DNA of 64,000 bases from the NCBI RefSeq assembly GCF_900108515.1, contig NZ_FNWW01000001.1:806001-870000 (forward strand), written 5' to 3'. The stretch comes from Halobacillus karajensis. Lineage in GTDB: Bacteria > Bacillota > Bacilli > Bacillales > Halobacillaceae. The notes beneath the pieces were generated by a model, which was not told the origin of the DNA, did no database searches, and worked only from the letters and a program-made list of their open reading frames with translations. The position numbers were made by a program, and so were the translations under genes. Positions 1 to 9,316 of this stretch are shown here, in pieces; positions within the stretch are counted from its first letter, which is position 1, and each line of letters starts with the position of its first letter.

Positions 1-813
1 ACAAAACCAGACCTACGAAAAGTTCGAAAAAGGATTGGCATGATTTTTCAACATTTTAATTTACTTGAATCAAAGACCGTTCATCATAATGTCGCCTTCC
101 CCCTTTCCTTGTCCGGAACACCAAAGAAGGATATGAATCAAAGAGTAAAAGAAATATTAGAATTTGTAGGTTTATCCGATAAAGCAAAACAATATCCAGA
201 AGAGCTGTCCGGCGGTCAAAAACAAAGGGTCGGGATAGCAAGGGCTTTAGCGACATCTCCGGATATTTTATTGTGTGATGAAGCGACATCCGCCCTCGAT
301 CCTGAAACAACGAAATCAATTCTAAGGCTTCTAAGGAAAGTCCGGGATGAATATGGGATTACCATTTTGATGATCACGCACGAAATGAACGTCGTCCGGG
401 AAGTATGTGACCGGATAGCTGTGATGGAAAGCGGCCAAGTCATTGAAAAAGGATCCATTTTCGACTTATTCTCGAAGCCCCAACATCCAACTACTAAGAA
501 TTTTGTAAGGACCGTTATGGAAAATGATATTCCTGCATCCATCTTAAATGGCATAGATGAAAGAGACTCTTCGAGAAATATATATCGATTCACTTTTGTT
601 GATGAAAGTGCCGGACAGCCCGTCCTTTCTCAAATCGCTAAAAAATTCGATGTGGAAGTTAATGTATTGTTCGGGCAGATCACTGAGCTGCAAGGAGTCC
701 CGTTTGGCCACCTTGTTGTTGAACTTCAAGGGGAAGACCCAGAAATACTGAGAGTCATTAATCATATCCAACAAAAAGTAGCTGTGCAGGAGGTGACTTC
801 ACATGCAGGTTAA
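1..813 (+). CDS. metN: Methionine ABC transporter ATP-binding protein, 5' partial
   Basis: Energises uptake of D/L-methionine through MetI with the MetQ binding lipoprotein. The reading frame is open from base 1, so the start and Walker A motif lie outside the window. Visible in order are the Q-loop (MIFQHFN), the signature LSGGQKQR, Walker B (ILLCDEATSALD), the H-loop (ITHEM) and a C-terminal NIL-type regulatory domain of about 90 residues, which is typical of MetN and binds methionine to inhibit transport. It overlaps metI by 11 bases, so the two are translated from one message. Any SAM riboswitch would be upstream of the window. Confidence 0.95.
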   Translation, partial: TKPDLRKVRKRIGMIFQHFNLLESKTVHHNVAFPLSLSGTPKKDMNQRVKEILEFVGLSDKAKQYPEELSGGQKQRVGIARALATSPDILLCDEATSALDPETTKSILRLLRKVRDEYGITILMITHEMNVVREVCDRIAVMESGQVIEKGSIFDLFSKPQHPTTKNFVRTVMENDIPASILNGIDERDSSRNIYRFTFVDESAGQPVLSQIAKKFDVEVNVLFGQITELQGVPFGHLVVELQGEDPEILRVINHIQQKVAVQEVTSHAG

Positions 814-1465
814 TTTAATGGAATTTTGGCCACGAATTTGGGAAGCGACGTACCAAACGCTTTTGATGGTGGGCATCTCTTTATTTGCAGCTACTTTAAT
901 TGGACTTCCTTTGGGGATTATTCTAGTGGTAACACGGCATGGAGGATTATTGGAGAACAAACCATTCTTTAATGGATTCAGTACGGTGGTCAACTTTTTC
1001 CGATCTATCCCGTTCATCATTTTACTCGTTGCGATCCTGCCCTTTACGAGATTGATTGTCGGTTCATCTATTGGAACGGCTGCTGCCGTAGTACCGCTCG
1101 TAATTTTCTCAGCTCCTTATATTGCCAGACTGGTAGAAAGCAGTTTACTGGAAGTTAAACCAGGAGTTATCGAGGCCGCTGAATCTATGGGAGCAACTCC
1201 ATGGCAGATTGTCCGTCGTGTGTATATTCCAGAAGCATTAAGTTCCATCATTCTGAATTTAACCATTGCGACAATTGGACTTGTTGGCGCCTCTGCAATG
1301 GCCGGGTTTGTTGGTGGAGGAGGGCTTGGAGATCTTGCCATCTCTTATGGTTACCAACGTTTTGAAACAGATATTATGATTGCTACCGTTTTATTACTTG
1401 TATTTATTGTGCAGATTACACAAACCGTTGGAAATTTTGCATCTAAAAAGATTCGTAGACAATAG
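803..1465 (+). CDS. metI: Methionine ABC transporter permease
   Basis: Membrane subunit of the MetNIQ importer. The 220-residue length is normal for MetI. Five hydrophobic segments can be read, and the EAA loop that contacts the ATPase (EAAESMGATPWQIV) lies after the third. The start ATG sits inside the end of metN, with an AGGAGGTGA ribosome site ending 7 bases before it. metQ follows 11 bases downstream. Identification is firm from the EAA loop, length and gene order. Confidence 0.95.
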   Translation: MQVNLMEFWPRIWEATYQTLLMVGISLFAATLIGLPLGIILVVTRHGGLLENKPFFNGFSTVVNFFRSIPFIILLVAILPFTRLIVGSSIGTAAAVVPLVIFSAPYIARLVESSLLEVKPGVIEAAESMGATPWQIVRRVYIPEALSSIILNLTIATIGLVGASAMAGFVGGGGLGDLAISYGYQRFETDIMIATVLLLVFIVQITQTVGNFASKKIRRQ

Positions 1466-1476
1466 GAGGGGTCATC

Positions 1477-2313
1477 ATGAAACAATGGATGATTACATTA
1501 AGCATTTTATTGACAGTTGGTTTCGTATTAGCCGGGTGTTCCAGCGAGGGAGATGCGGCTTCAGAAGAGACGAAAAAAGTGAAAGTCGGATTAAATGGAT
1601 CTGGGGTTCCGATTTGGGAAAAAATCAAAGAAAAAGCAGCCGAAGAAAATATTGAAATTGAACTGGTGGAATTTGCGGATTATGTCAGGCCGAATATGGC
1701 TCTTGCCGATGGAGACATCGATTTGAATGCTTTCCAAACCGTTTCCTACTTTGACTCTTTTATTAAAGAACATAATCTAGACCTTGCCCCAATTGGAACA
1801 ACATTAATTGCCCCGATGGGGATATACTCTGAAAAATACGAAGATGTCAGCAATATCCCTGAAGGAAGTTCAATTGCCATACCAAAGGAAGCCACAAACA
1901 TGGGGCGCGCACTACTTCTCCTAGAAGAATCAGGATTGATTGGTCTGCCTGAAGATTTTGACGGCAACGGAGACTTAAGTAAGATAGAAGAAAACCCTAA
2001 AAATCTAAAGTTTGAACCTATTGTCGCTGCGCAGACGCCTCGCGTTCTACCTGATGTCGCCGCATCGCTCATTAATAATGGAGTGGCTGTAGAAGCTGGT
2101 TTTGTGCCAGTAGAAGATGCAATTGCTATAGAAGATGAAACGGCACAGCCTTACATCAATATCATGGCTGCCCGAGCGGATGAGACAGATAATGAAACAT
2201 ACCAAAAAATTGTAGACATTTATCAGGCGGAAGATGTCGCTGACCATATTGAAGAAGTGTACAACCAATCCTTAATTCCAACCTTTGTGCCTTTAAAAGA
2301 GATTGGCTGGTAA
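1477..2313 (+). CDS. metQ: Methionine-binding lipoprotein
   Basis: Substrate-binding component of MetNIQ, of the NlpA family, anchored to the outer face of the membrane. A lipoprotein signal peptide ends in LAGC with Cys21 as the lipidation site. The NlpA core is clear (KVGLNGSGVPIWE, ADGDIDLNAFQ, IAIPKEATNMGRAL). The length of 278 residues is typical. AGGAGG precedes the ATG. The next gene starts 12 bases after the stop, so the four genes probably form one operon. Substrate could include methionine sulfoxide or other analogues; that is not decidable here. Confidence 0.95.
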   Translation: MKQWMITLSILLTVGFVLAGCSSEGDAASEETKKVKVGLNGSGVPIWEKIKEKAAEENIEIELVEFADYVRPNMALADGDIDLNAFQTVSYFDSFIKEHNLDLAPIGTTLIAPMGIYSEKYEDVSNIPEGSSIAIPKEATNMGRALLLLEESGLIGLPEDFDGNGDLSKIEENPKNLKFEPIVAAQTPRVLPDVAASLINNGVAVEAGFVPVEDAIAIEDETAQPYINIMAARADETDNETYQKIVDIYQAEDVADHIEEVYNQSLIPTFVPLKEIGW

Positions 2314-2325
2314 AGGAGAAGCCGT

Positions 2326-3513
2326 ATGAATATAAGTAGAACGCAATCTTTAGAAGATACTCTTATTGAAAATATAAAAAAAAGGCAAAATAATTATGTA
2401 GAAACGAGTCACCTCATCCACGACAACCCAGAAATAGGGAATGAAGAATATTTTGCATCGCAACAACTGATTCGCCTCCTTGAAGAATCAGGGTTTAAGG
2501 TGGATACTCACATTCCGGAACACCCCACAGCTTTCAAAGCACGGAAATCTTCCAACAAACCTGGACCGATAATCGGTTATCTGGCAGAGTACGATGCCCT
2601 TCCCGAACTTGGACATGCTTGTGGACACAACATCATCGGTACGGCTTCAATAGCGGCCGCCATTGCCATTGGTGAAGTCCTCCCCCATACGGGAGGAGAA
2701 GTCGTTGTGCTCGGCACACCAGCAGAAGAAGGTGGACCTAACGGCAGTGCAAAAGGGACCTTTGTAAAACATGGACTTGTTGATGAACTTGATGCTTGCA
2801 TGATGGTTCATCCGCTCGGTCGGACATCAGGATCTGCCCCCACACTTGCGGTCGACCCTGTCGATTTTGAATTCTTCGGAAAAAGCGCCCATGCGGCAAG
2901 CAACCCCGAGGATGGAATTAATGCCCTGGATGCCGTCCTTCAACTATACAATGGTCTAAATGCATTGCGACAACATGTTACCGATGATGTCCGCATTCAT
3001 GGTGTGATTTTAGATGGTGGGAGTGCACCAAATATTGTCCCAGACTATGCGCGAGCAAGATTTTATTTAAGAGCAGCAACGAGGGAAAAATGTGATCGGT
3101 TAACGAATAAAGCAGAAAACATTGCAAAAGGGGCAGCGGCAATGACTGGCGCCTCCTACAAAATGACCCACATCCAAAATGGAGTCGATAATTTTAAAGT
3201 TACTCCCCGCTTTGATAAGGTATTTCAAGAGAAAATTACGGCCCTTGGGGAAAACTATTATAAAGATCGTAAAGGACTAGGTTCAACAGATGCTGGGAAC
3301 ATCAGTCAAGTTGTCCCTACCATCCACCCTTATATAAAAATCGGACGTGAAAGTCTCATCGCTCACACAGATGCATTCAGAGAAGCAGCCCGCTCCCCCC
3401 AAGGAGACGAAGCTCTCATCAAAGGAGCCATCGCACTTGCACAAACGGGACTTGAACTCTTAACACACCCGCAGCTTTTAAAAGAAATTCACCTTGAATA
3501 TCAAACCCTCTAA
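2326..3513 (+). CDS. M20D-family amidohydrolase (AbgB / N-acyl-amino-acid hydrolase type)
   Basis: Metal-dependent cytoplasmic hydrolase of N-acylated amino acids or aminobenzoyl-glutamate-like amides. Metal ligands are in HACGHN (His97, Cys99, His101) and PAEEGG (Glu134-135); the small lid domain follows from about residue 190 (FFGKSAHAASNPEDGINALDA). The 395-residue length is normal. AAAGGAG precedes the ATG, 12 bases after metQ. Placement behind metNIQ suggests that its substrate enters through that importer, for example an N-acyl or S-substituted methionine, but that is inference. A terminator hairpin follows at once. Confidence 0.85.
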   Translation: MNISRTQSLEDTLIENIKKRQNNYVETSHLIHDNPEIGNEEYFASQQLIRLLEESGFKVDTHIPEHPTAFKARKSSNKPGPIIGYLAEYDALPELGHACGHNIIGTASIAAAIAIGEVLPHTGGEVVVLGTPAEEGGPNGSAKGTFVKHGLVDELDACMMVHPLGRTSGSAPTLAVDPVDFEFFGKSAHAASNPEDGINALDAVLQLYNGLNALRQHVTDDVRIHGVILDGGSAPNIVPDYARARFYLRAATREKCDRLTNKAENIAKGAAAMTGASYKMTHIQNGVDNFKVTPRFDKVFQEKITALGENYYKDRKGLGSTDAGNISQVVPTIHPYIKIGRESLIAHTDAFREAARSPQGDEALIKGAIALAQTGLELLTHPQLLKEIHLEYQTL

Positions 3514-3516
3514 CGA

Positions 3517-3545
3517 AAAGCCAGACCCTTTATGGGCTGGCTTTT
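3517..3545 (+). terminator. Terminator of the metNIQ-amidohydrolase operon
   Basis: An AAAAGCCAG arm pairs with CTGGCTTTT across a short loop, starting four bases after the stop codon; the right arm ends in a T run. Confidence 0.8.
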
Positions 3546-3604
3546 CATTGTATATGATCAGTCGTTGTATTAGAATGGAAAGAGTAGAGAGAGGACGTGA
3601 AGAT

Positions 3605-4345
3605 ATGACAAAGGATATCAAACTAATTGCTTTAGACTTAGATGGGACTCTCGTTAACCATGATGGAGAAGTTTCAGAAGCGAACTCAGCAGCCGTAAGA
3701 AAAGCGAAGGAAAAAGGCATTCATGTTGTATTAAGTACAGGGCGCTCTTTATCCCGCTGCCGTAATATTGCGGAATCACTGGGACGTTCTTCCTACATCG
3801 TGACGATTAATGGAGGAGAAATTTACGATCATGAGTTCAACCTTGTTGAACAAAATAAATTAGCGCATAACCATATAGAGCGCCTTTGGGAACTAAAAGA
3901 AGAGCATGGCCTATATTTCTGGTCATCTACCGTACAAGGCTTGTATAACACCCAAAACCCCTTTGAAAAGGAAATTGCAGATTATGACTGGTTAAAATTC
4001 GGGTTTGATATAGAAGATGATGAAGTGAGACAGGTCATCTTAGACGAACTGAATGAAAGCGCGGAGCTGGAAGTGACAAATTCCAGCCCGACCAATATCG
4101 AGATCAACCCGTCAGGGGTCAATAAAGCAGCTGCTCTCTTAAAAGTATGCCAGTGGCTTGATTTGGAAATGAATCAGGTCATGGCAGTAGGAGACAGTAT
4201 GAACGATATTGCCATGATTCACGAAGCTGGTCTTGGCGTGGCTATGGGGAATGCACAGGAACCCGTGAAAAAAGAAGCAGACTTCGTAACCGCTTCTAAT
4301 GAGGAAGATGGCGTCGCTTTTGCCATCGAGAGAATCATTGATTAA
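3605..4345 (+). CDS. HAD-superfamily Cof-type phosphatase
   Basis: Cytoplasmic haloacid-dehalogenase phosphatase of the Cof/YwpJ class (type IIB), which acts on small sugar phosphates or similar. Motif I is LDLDGTLVNHDG with the nucleophile Asp near the N terminus, motif II is VVLSTGRS, and motif IV is MAVGDSMNDIAMI. The cap domain lies between. The frame is open further upstream, but the ATG at 3605 follows a GAGAGGACGTGAAG ribosome site and begins right before motif I, giving 246 residues. It stands alone between two terminators. The substrate cannot be told from sequence. Confidence 0.88.
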   Translation: MTKDIKLIALDLDGTLVNHDGEVSEANSAAVRKAKEKGIHVVLSTGRSLSRCRNIAESLGRSSYIVTINGGEIYDHEFNLVEQNKLAHNHIERLWELKEEHGLYFWSSTVQGLYNTQNPFEKEIADYDWLKFGFDIEDDEVRQVILDELNESAELEVTNSSPTNIEINPSGVNKAAALLKVCQWLDLEMNQVMAVGDSMNDIAMIHEAGLGVAMGNAQEPVKKEADFVTASNEEDGVAFAIERIID

Positions 4346-4371
4346 GAAAACCCATACATTTCCTAGACAAT

Positions 4372-4403
4372 AAAAAAATCAGCCGGCATAGGCTGATTTT
4401 TTT
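4372..4403 (+). terminator. Terminator after the HAD phosphatase gene
   Basis: A perfect stem AAAATCAGCC/GGCTGATTTT with a six-base loop, flanked by A and T runs, so it may act in both directions between the convergent genes. Confidence 0.85.
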
Positions 4404-4543
4404 ATTGCCCATTTTTGAACTGTAGAGGCTTAAGAACACCTTCACCGCCACTTCCCCTCAACCCAATCCTCTTTAATGGACGGCAAAACAGATAACCATT
4501 CAGTAAGCGCGAATGAAGACATATCTTCCCTCTTTTCCCATAC

Positions 4544-4578
4544 AAAAATCCCCCTCTGACGGAATCTCAGAGAGGGAT
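4544..4578 (-). terminator. Terminator after the LTA synthase gene
   Basis: On the minus strand, CCCTCTCTGA pairs with TCAGAGGGGG and is followed by a T run, starting just after the stop codon at 4584. Confidence 0.75.
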
Positions 4579-4583
4579 AAAAA

Positions 4584-6494
4584 TTAATCATTTTCTTGGT
4601 TTGATCCTTCATCTTTATTTTGAACCATTTCAGTCTCATCAAGGTAACGAAGCAAGTCACCATAAATAATAGAGTCAGACATCTCCAATTCTTCCTGAGC
4701 TTTGTCAAACCCTTCATCACAAAGACCGGCTTCTAGTTTTTCTCCTGTTTCCCGATCATAACATGTTCCTTGAATCCCTACGTAATCTTCATTTGCGAAA
4801 TTTCCATCTCTGGTGATCATCAACTGACGGCGGTCTTCATCTAACAAGTCATGTCCAAATTGAATTGGATTGTCATCTTCAATTCCCAACAAGTTCGTCA
4901 GCGTCGGACGAAGGTCAATTTGACCACCAACCGTATGGTTTTTCTCCCCTTTAATTCCTTTACCATAGATCAAAAGAGGAACACGTTGCAACTGGAATTG
5001 CTCAAATTCATTTATATCTTTATCCAAGTACTCTCCCATCGCTTTCTGATGGTTTTCAGAAATACCGAAATGGTCACCATAGATAACGAGAATCGTATCA
5101 TCATACAATTCTGAGTTCTTAAAGTCTTCCACGAACTTTTTCAAAGCTTCATCTTGATATCGAATCGTTTGGAAATAGCGATTCAGTGTTCCACTTCCCG
5201 TCTCCCCTTCTTCAATGAGCTTTTGTTCTTCAGGGAGCGTAAATGGATAGTGGTTCGTCAGCGTAATCATTTTAGTATAGAATGGCTGGTCCATTTCTTT
5301 CATCTTGCTCAATGAATCTTCAAAGAAGTATTCATCCAGGTATCCCCATCCATGTGATTTTTCCGGGGTCACATCATAATCTTCTTTCGAATAGAATTCA
5401 TCAAAACCTAGAGAATCGTACATCACATTCCGGTTCCAGAACGTTTTATCATTGGCATGCATGGAACTTGTGAAGTAGCCCTTCTCGTTCAGTAAACTAG
5501 GCAGGCCTTCATATTGATTTCCTGAGTGTGTAAAGAACACAGCTCCGCGATTCAATGGATACAAAGAGTTCGCCAAAAGGAACTCAGAATCTGACGTTCT
5601 CCCCTGTTTTACTTGGTGATAGAAGTTATCAAAATAGATACCTTCTTCTTTTAAGTCATTGAAATAAGGCGTTAATTCTTCACCATGAAGGGTGTTATCA
5701 ACCACAAACGTCTGTGTACTTTCCATAGACATCACAATAACGTTCTTCCCTTCGGCTACCCCTTCCAGACGATCGCTGTCTTCTGATTTATTTTCATTCA
5801 TGTAGTTAATGATCGGTACCAGTTCATTACTATCAGCCATTGTTTTTTTCATTTCTGTTTTTCCTTGTAAAACAGCATCATAAACATGGTAGTTTATCAC
5901 ACCAATGTACTTAACAAGCATATTACGGTCAAACGTTCGCTCCAATAGATCTGTACGTTCTGTTTCCGCCCATTGTAAGTTAATCAAGAACAATGGGATA
6001 GCAACAATAGCCAAAATGATACCTTCTCTGCGTTTTGGTTTGAATACTTGGAAACGAGAAGGTTTCAAATAGAATAATAGAAACGCAGCGATGAGGACAT
6101 CGGCAAAAAGCAAGGCATCCCCAGGACTCATAATGGTCGTAATACTTCCACCAAGATCCGCTAAGTTAGCTACCTGGTTCAGCATTGGAATCGTAATAAA
6201 ATCGTTATATTCCCTGTAAAAAAGGACATTCACGTACAAAAGGATCGACCCTAAAATATAGGACACGAACATTCCCCTGCGTCCACCCAATAGAACACCA
6301 ATTCCGAAGATCAAGAAAATACTACTCAAAGGGTTAAATGCTAGAATATTAGCTTCATTAGCATTCTCAACGTTAAGAGAGAAGATATTCGCTTGTATAT
6401 AATTCATCTTTACCCAAAACAGACCAATAACGACCGCATAGACTACTAGTTTCAAGGCAATATTTTTATTTAGATATTTATTTATTTTACTCAT
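4584..6494 (-). CDS. ltaS: Lipoteichoic acid synthase family protein (LtaS type)
   Basis: Membrane phosphoglycerol transferase that polymerises glycerol-phosphate from phosphatidylglycerol outside the cell. Five membrane segments occupy about residues 10-175. The extracellular sulfatase-fold domain follows, with SMEST (Glu258, metal ligand) and GRTSDSE, where Thr300 aligns with the catalytic Thr300 of S. aureus LtaS. YGDHFG near residue 475 carries the Asp-His metal pair. TMA near 218-220 is a plausible signal-peptidase site like the one cut in known LtaS. The 636 residues are normal. GGAGG precedes the ATG. Bacilli carry several paralogues (LtaS, YfnI, YqgS, YvgJ), so the exact paralogue is uncertain. 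Confidence 0.9.
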   Translation of the reverse strand: MSKINKYLNKNIALKLVVYAVVIGLFWVKMNYIQANIFSLNVENANEANILAFNPLSSIFLIFGIGVLLGGRRGMFVSYILGSILLYVNVLFYREYNDFITIPMLNQVANLADLGGSITTIMSPGDALLFADVLIAAFLLFYLKPSRFQVFKPKRREGIILAIVAIPLFLINLQWAETERTDLLERTFDRNMLVKYIGVINYHVYDAVLQGKTEMKKTMADSNELVPIINYMNENKSEDSDRLEGVAEGKNVIVMSMESTQTFVVDNTLHGEELTPYFNDLKEEGIYFDNFYHQVKQGRTSDSEFLLANSLYPLNRGAVFFTHSGNQYEGLPSLLNEKGYFTSSMHANDKTFWNRNVMYDSLGFDEFYSKEDYDVTPEKSHGWGYLDEYFFEDSLSKMKEMDQPFYTKMITLTNHYPFTLPEEQKLIEEGETGSGTLNRYFQTIRYQDEALKKFVEDFKNSELYDDTILVIYGDHFGISENHQKAMGEYLDKDINEFEQFQLQRVPLLIYGKGIKGEKNHTVGGQIDLRPTLTNLLGIEDDNPIQFGHDLLDEDRRQLMITRDGNFANEDYVGIQGTCYDRETGEKLEAGLCDEGFDKAQEELEMSDSIIYGDLLRYLDETEMVQNKDEGSNQEND

Positions 6495-6880
6495 TTGTAA
6501 AACCTCCGTTAATTTTACATTACTCTATTCTACCTTATTTTCATGATTTTTTGTACCATTCTAAAGATAATTTCAAAACTCTGACACATATACAACCCTT
6601 TCATCTCAACGGGTTTGAATGGAAAAATGAAGCTCTTGTCCTATGTTTAATTTACGCATACTTCTATCCACTGATTATTTTCTCTATCTTTACAATATTC
6701 TTTATCACCTTGCATTCATCTCAATAAATAGTGGTTAACTTTGTTGAAAGATGAGGGTAAGGTTTATCATAAATGGAGACCTTTACGGCCCTTAAAAGCC
6801 ATCAGTAGCCCAAATCAAATGCCAAAGGTCCTCCTCAATGAGCAAGCCTGAGCTGTAGATTAGGCTGCAGCCATTTTAGG
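6495..6880. other. Intergenic stretch upstream of the LTA synthase gene
   Basis: AT-rich sequence that should hold the promoter of the LTA synthase gene on the minus strand. No credible gene is seen. The part from about 6760 to 6880 may be further decayed coding sequence leading into the bioY remnant, since short open stretches are broken by stops. Confidence 0.4.
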
Positions 6881-7267
6881 GAGCTGTCACAATAATTGGA
6901 TATGCTGGCCTTGGGGGGGTTGGACTGCCTGTATTTGCAGGACCAATGGGCAGCTATATAACCGGGTTTATTCTAATAGGTATCCTCTTTCTTCACAGGA
7001 TACCTATTAGAATAAACATTTTTTACGTTTCCGGTAGCCATCCATCGCCAATATGTAGCGGGGATGATGATCACACTGGTTTGCGGTACTGCCCAGTTAA
7101 ACTTTGTACTGGACCTTGGCTGGAGCCACGCATTATCTGACGGTGTTTATTCATTTATTACTGTAGGTCTGATAAAAGCCTTTCTCGCCAGCTGGATTGG
7201 AATCATCATCAGAAAACAACTGATTAAGGCAAGGGATATGAAAGAAAAAACTTCTTCTGCTTTATAA
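6880..7267 (+). pseudogene. Decayed bioY (biotin ECF-transporter S component) remnant
   Basis: Two open stretches in different frames both resemble BioY. Frame 1 from 6880 reads GVGLPVFAGPMGSYITGF, the BioY hallmark LPVFxG...GPTGGYLxGF. Frame 2 to 7267 reads GTAQLNFVLDLGW, then LIKAFLASWIGIIIRKQL, the usual BioY ending. The frames switch around 7014-7020, next to a perfect 20-bp inverted repeat. The N terminus is missing: a stop stands directly upstream of the first stretch. The expected PFLPGDLIKA is degraded to SFITVGLIKA. This is a broken gene, not a working transporter. Confidence 0.65.
6966..7017. repeat. Perfect 20-bp inverted repeat inside the bioY remnant
   Basis: The arm at 6966-6985 (ending AATAGGTATCC) is the exact reverse complement of 6998-7017 (starting GGATACCTATT), with a 12-base spacer. 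It lies exactly where the bioY reading frame breaks, so it may be an insertion or repair scar. No transposase or target duplication is visible. Confidence 0.85.
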
Positions 7268-7652
7268 GCCTCTATTTCCCAGGAAATAAAAAAGAGAAGA
7301 AGCCAGGAAAACTCCCGGCTTCTGTTACTCACCTCCCCCTTGTAAGTCTACTATAATGACACTGGTTACGGTGCAAAGCGGGATAAAAATGAGAAGCCCT
7401 AGATTGGCATCACTTTTCTATTGATACTATGGCTTGTATTTTTTCAAGGTCATTAAAAGGAGCTGTTCCCTGTACCTTTTCAGGATTGACTTTCATGTGT
7501 CCGCTCTGACAAAGTATGTTCTTGGTGAAAAGCACTAATAAACAGATAAAATCATCATAAATAGGAACATCCCGACAACAACCTCTTTTTCTACTCTTTT
7601 TGTTCATAATATGAAGGAATATGGGAATTGTAAGAAATGGAGGTGGACGAAC

Positions 7653-7901
7653 ATGCAACCCTATCTATGTCCAAATTGTAAAACCAACAGATCCCGCTTT
7701 AATTTACTTCAACAGGAAGCCAAGGCTGTAAAAATGAATCCGCGCACAGGGGAACGGGACCAGGAATATAATTCAGAAAACATGGACCCTTTCCATATGT
7801 CTTACCAAGGGCCTGAAATGAAAGTCCAATGCGGAGCCTGTGGACTGGTAGAAGATGAAAAATCCTTTATCGCATACGCGGAGCACAATCAGTTGGATTA
7901 A
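7653..7901 (+). CDS. Small zinc-ribbon protein, function unknown
   Basis: An 82-residue protein with two CxxC pairs (CPNC at 6-9, CGAC at 60-63) that should form one zinc ribbon, split by a long polar middle part (MNPRTGERDQEY). An upstream ATG at 7611 is in frame, but the one at 7653 follows GGAGGTGG at the right distance and starts right before the first CxxC pair. No signal peptide or membrane segment. I do not recognise a defined function; a nucleic-acid-binding or structural zinc role is possible. It stands alone and ends in a terminator. Confidence 0.75.
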   Translation: MQPYLCPNCKTNRSRFNLLQQEAKAVKMNPRTGERDQEYNSENMDPFHMSYQGPEMKVQCGACGLVEDEKSFIAYAEHNQLD

Positions 7902-7927
7902 CCCTCCCTTTTTTCAGGAGGGTTTTT
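7900..7927. terminator. Terminator between convergent genes
   Basis: AACCCTCC pairs with GGAGGGTT around the stop of the zinc-ribbon gene, followed by a T run on the plus strand. Confidence 0.8.
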
Positions 7928-7945
7928 CAGTTTTTCCCTTACCGA

Positions 7946-9316
7946 TCAGCTCGATTTCACTTTGTTAAACGGTAATTTGCGCCTTGTAGTTAATAACAAA
8001 AGCGGAATAAGAAACATACATAAGGGATGGAAAACACCCGCCCCCAGTGCAATAAACCCTGCAAATCTCTTCCATCCCTCACTATAAAATTTCTCTTTTT
8101 GGACAGTCAGCCAACGCTCCTGGATCACTCTCTCTAAATCACGATACATCCAAAGGACCAGCCCAATTATTTGAATAACAATGCCGATCCAGGCCTCCCC
8201 AAGTATCCATTGGATACTTATAAATGAAATTAATAACGGCAAAGCTGCCAAATAAGCGCCCTTTAAATAGCTGCTGATGCTAACTTTGTCGTCGACTGGT
8301 AAAGAATGAAAGACATTTTCCACATCTAAAAAAAGCCCCCCAGCCACTTCATGGTATACACCTACAGCAATCGGTAATGTGACAATTAGCATCCAATCGA
8401 CTTTTATAGGAATGATTAATAGGATTAGGCATACCGTCAAAATCGTCTTCCACAAATACTCGGCCGAACGTAAAAAATAACCAATCCAAATACGTTCATA
8501 TAATTTTTGGGCCGATACAAAGCGATCCTTTTTCCTTCTCCGGAGGATCTGAGTGACCCCGTACTTTTCCTTTGGTTTTATATGGACATTCGTCATTTGA
8601 CCGATGATCATCATATTCCAAACTCTTGCATCATTAACTTCTACCACTTTCCCCCAATTCACCTCATTCTTCTGAACGAGAAGAACCATTACTGTAACTA
8701 TGAACAGGATAAAAAGCAAAAATAACGGAATTCTAGTAAAAGACAGGGCTAATAAACTCCCTGTCCACACACAGGCCGCTGTTTTATGGAAAAGACTTTT
8801 AGAAAAGAGCCTCCAGCGAAAAAATAAAGAAGCAATAAAACTTCCTATATAAGACATTCCCCAGATAAGTACACTCGCTAAAGGCAAAAAAGAAACCGCA
8901 ATTATTATTAAGAGGATGACCATAAAAGTGTGGATTACTATTCTTTCAAAAAATAAGTAAGAAAGGAGTAATTTTCTCGGGTGGGGGAGTAAACTGAGTT
9001 GTAATTCAGAAGAGGTAAATCGAATCCCAGGATCCGTGTACGATCCTACGGCCGCTATAAAGATGAAAATAAAAGGAAGATATAACGCCTTTTCTGTCAG
9101 AGGTGAAGCCCTTATCTGCAAAACCGGTACTATATTTTGCAGGGTGTCATAGCCCATAAATAAACAGAAGATGACAAATAGTCCACCATAAAAAACAATC
9201 ACTGGATCAATGACCATATGATAGGCTCGTTTATATAGATCTATTTTTTTCTTTCTTCTTTTCCGTCTCAACCATCGATAGACATGGAGTGTCGATGTAT
9301 GGAGCATCATGTCCAC
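7946..9316 (-). CDS. ABC transporter permease, EcsB/YthQ-like
   Basis: Polytopic membrane protein of 456 residues with about ten hydrophobic segments in groups near 40-60, 85-110, 125-215, 285-330 and 350-445, and no conserved soluble domain. Its start overlaps the end of the ATPase gene upstream by 10 bases, so the two form one transporter. The layout and segment pattern resemble Bacillus EcsB and YthQ, which work with ATPases of the same size. EcsAB affects secretion and intramembrane proteolysis in B. subtilis; whether this pair does so is not shown. Several Met codons near the N terminus leave the start uncertain. Confidence 0.7.
   Translation of the reverse strand: MDMMLHTSTLHVYRWLRRKRRKKKIDLYKRAYHMVIDPVIVFYGGLFVIFCLFMGYDTLQNIVPVLQIRASPLTEKALYLPFIFIFIAAVGSYTDPGIRFTSSELQLSLLPHPRKLLLSYLFFERIVIHTFMVILLIIIAVSFLPLASVLIWGMSYIGSFIASLFFRWRLFSKSLFHKTAACVWTGSLLALSFTRIPLFLLFILFIVTVMVLLVQKNEVNWGKVVEVNDARVWNMMIIGQMTNVHIKPKEKYGVTQILRRRKKDRFVSAQKLYERIWIGYFLRSAEYLWKTILTVCLILLIIPIKVDWMLIVTLPIAVGVYHEVAGGLFLDVENVFHSLPVDDKVSISSYLKGAYLAALPLLISFISIQWILGEAWIGIVIQIIGLVLWMYRDLERVIQERWLTVQKEKFYSEGWKRFAGFIALGAGVFHPLCMFLIPLLLLTTRRKLPFNKVKSS

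Noticed and set aside
7147-7332. Minus-strand 61-codon hydrophobic frame
   Set aside because: It is antisense to the bioY remnant; hydrophobicity is mirrored from that gene.
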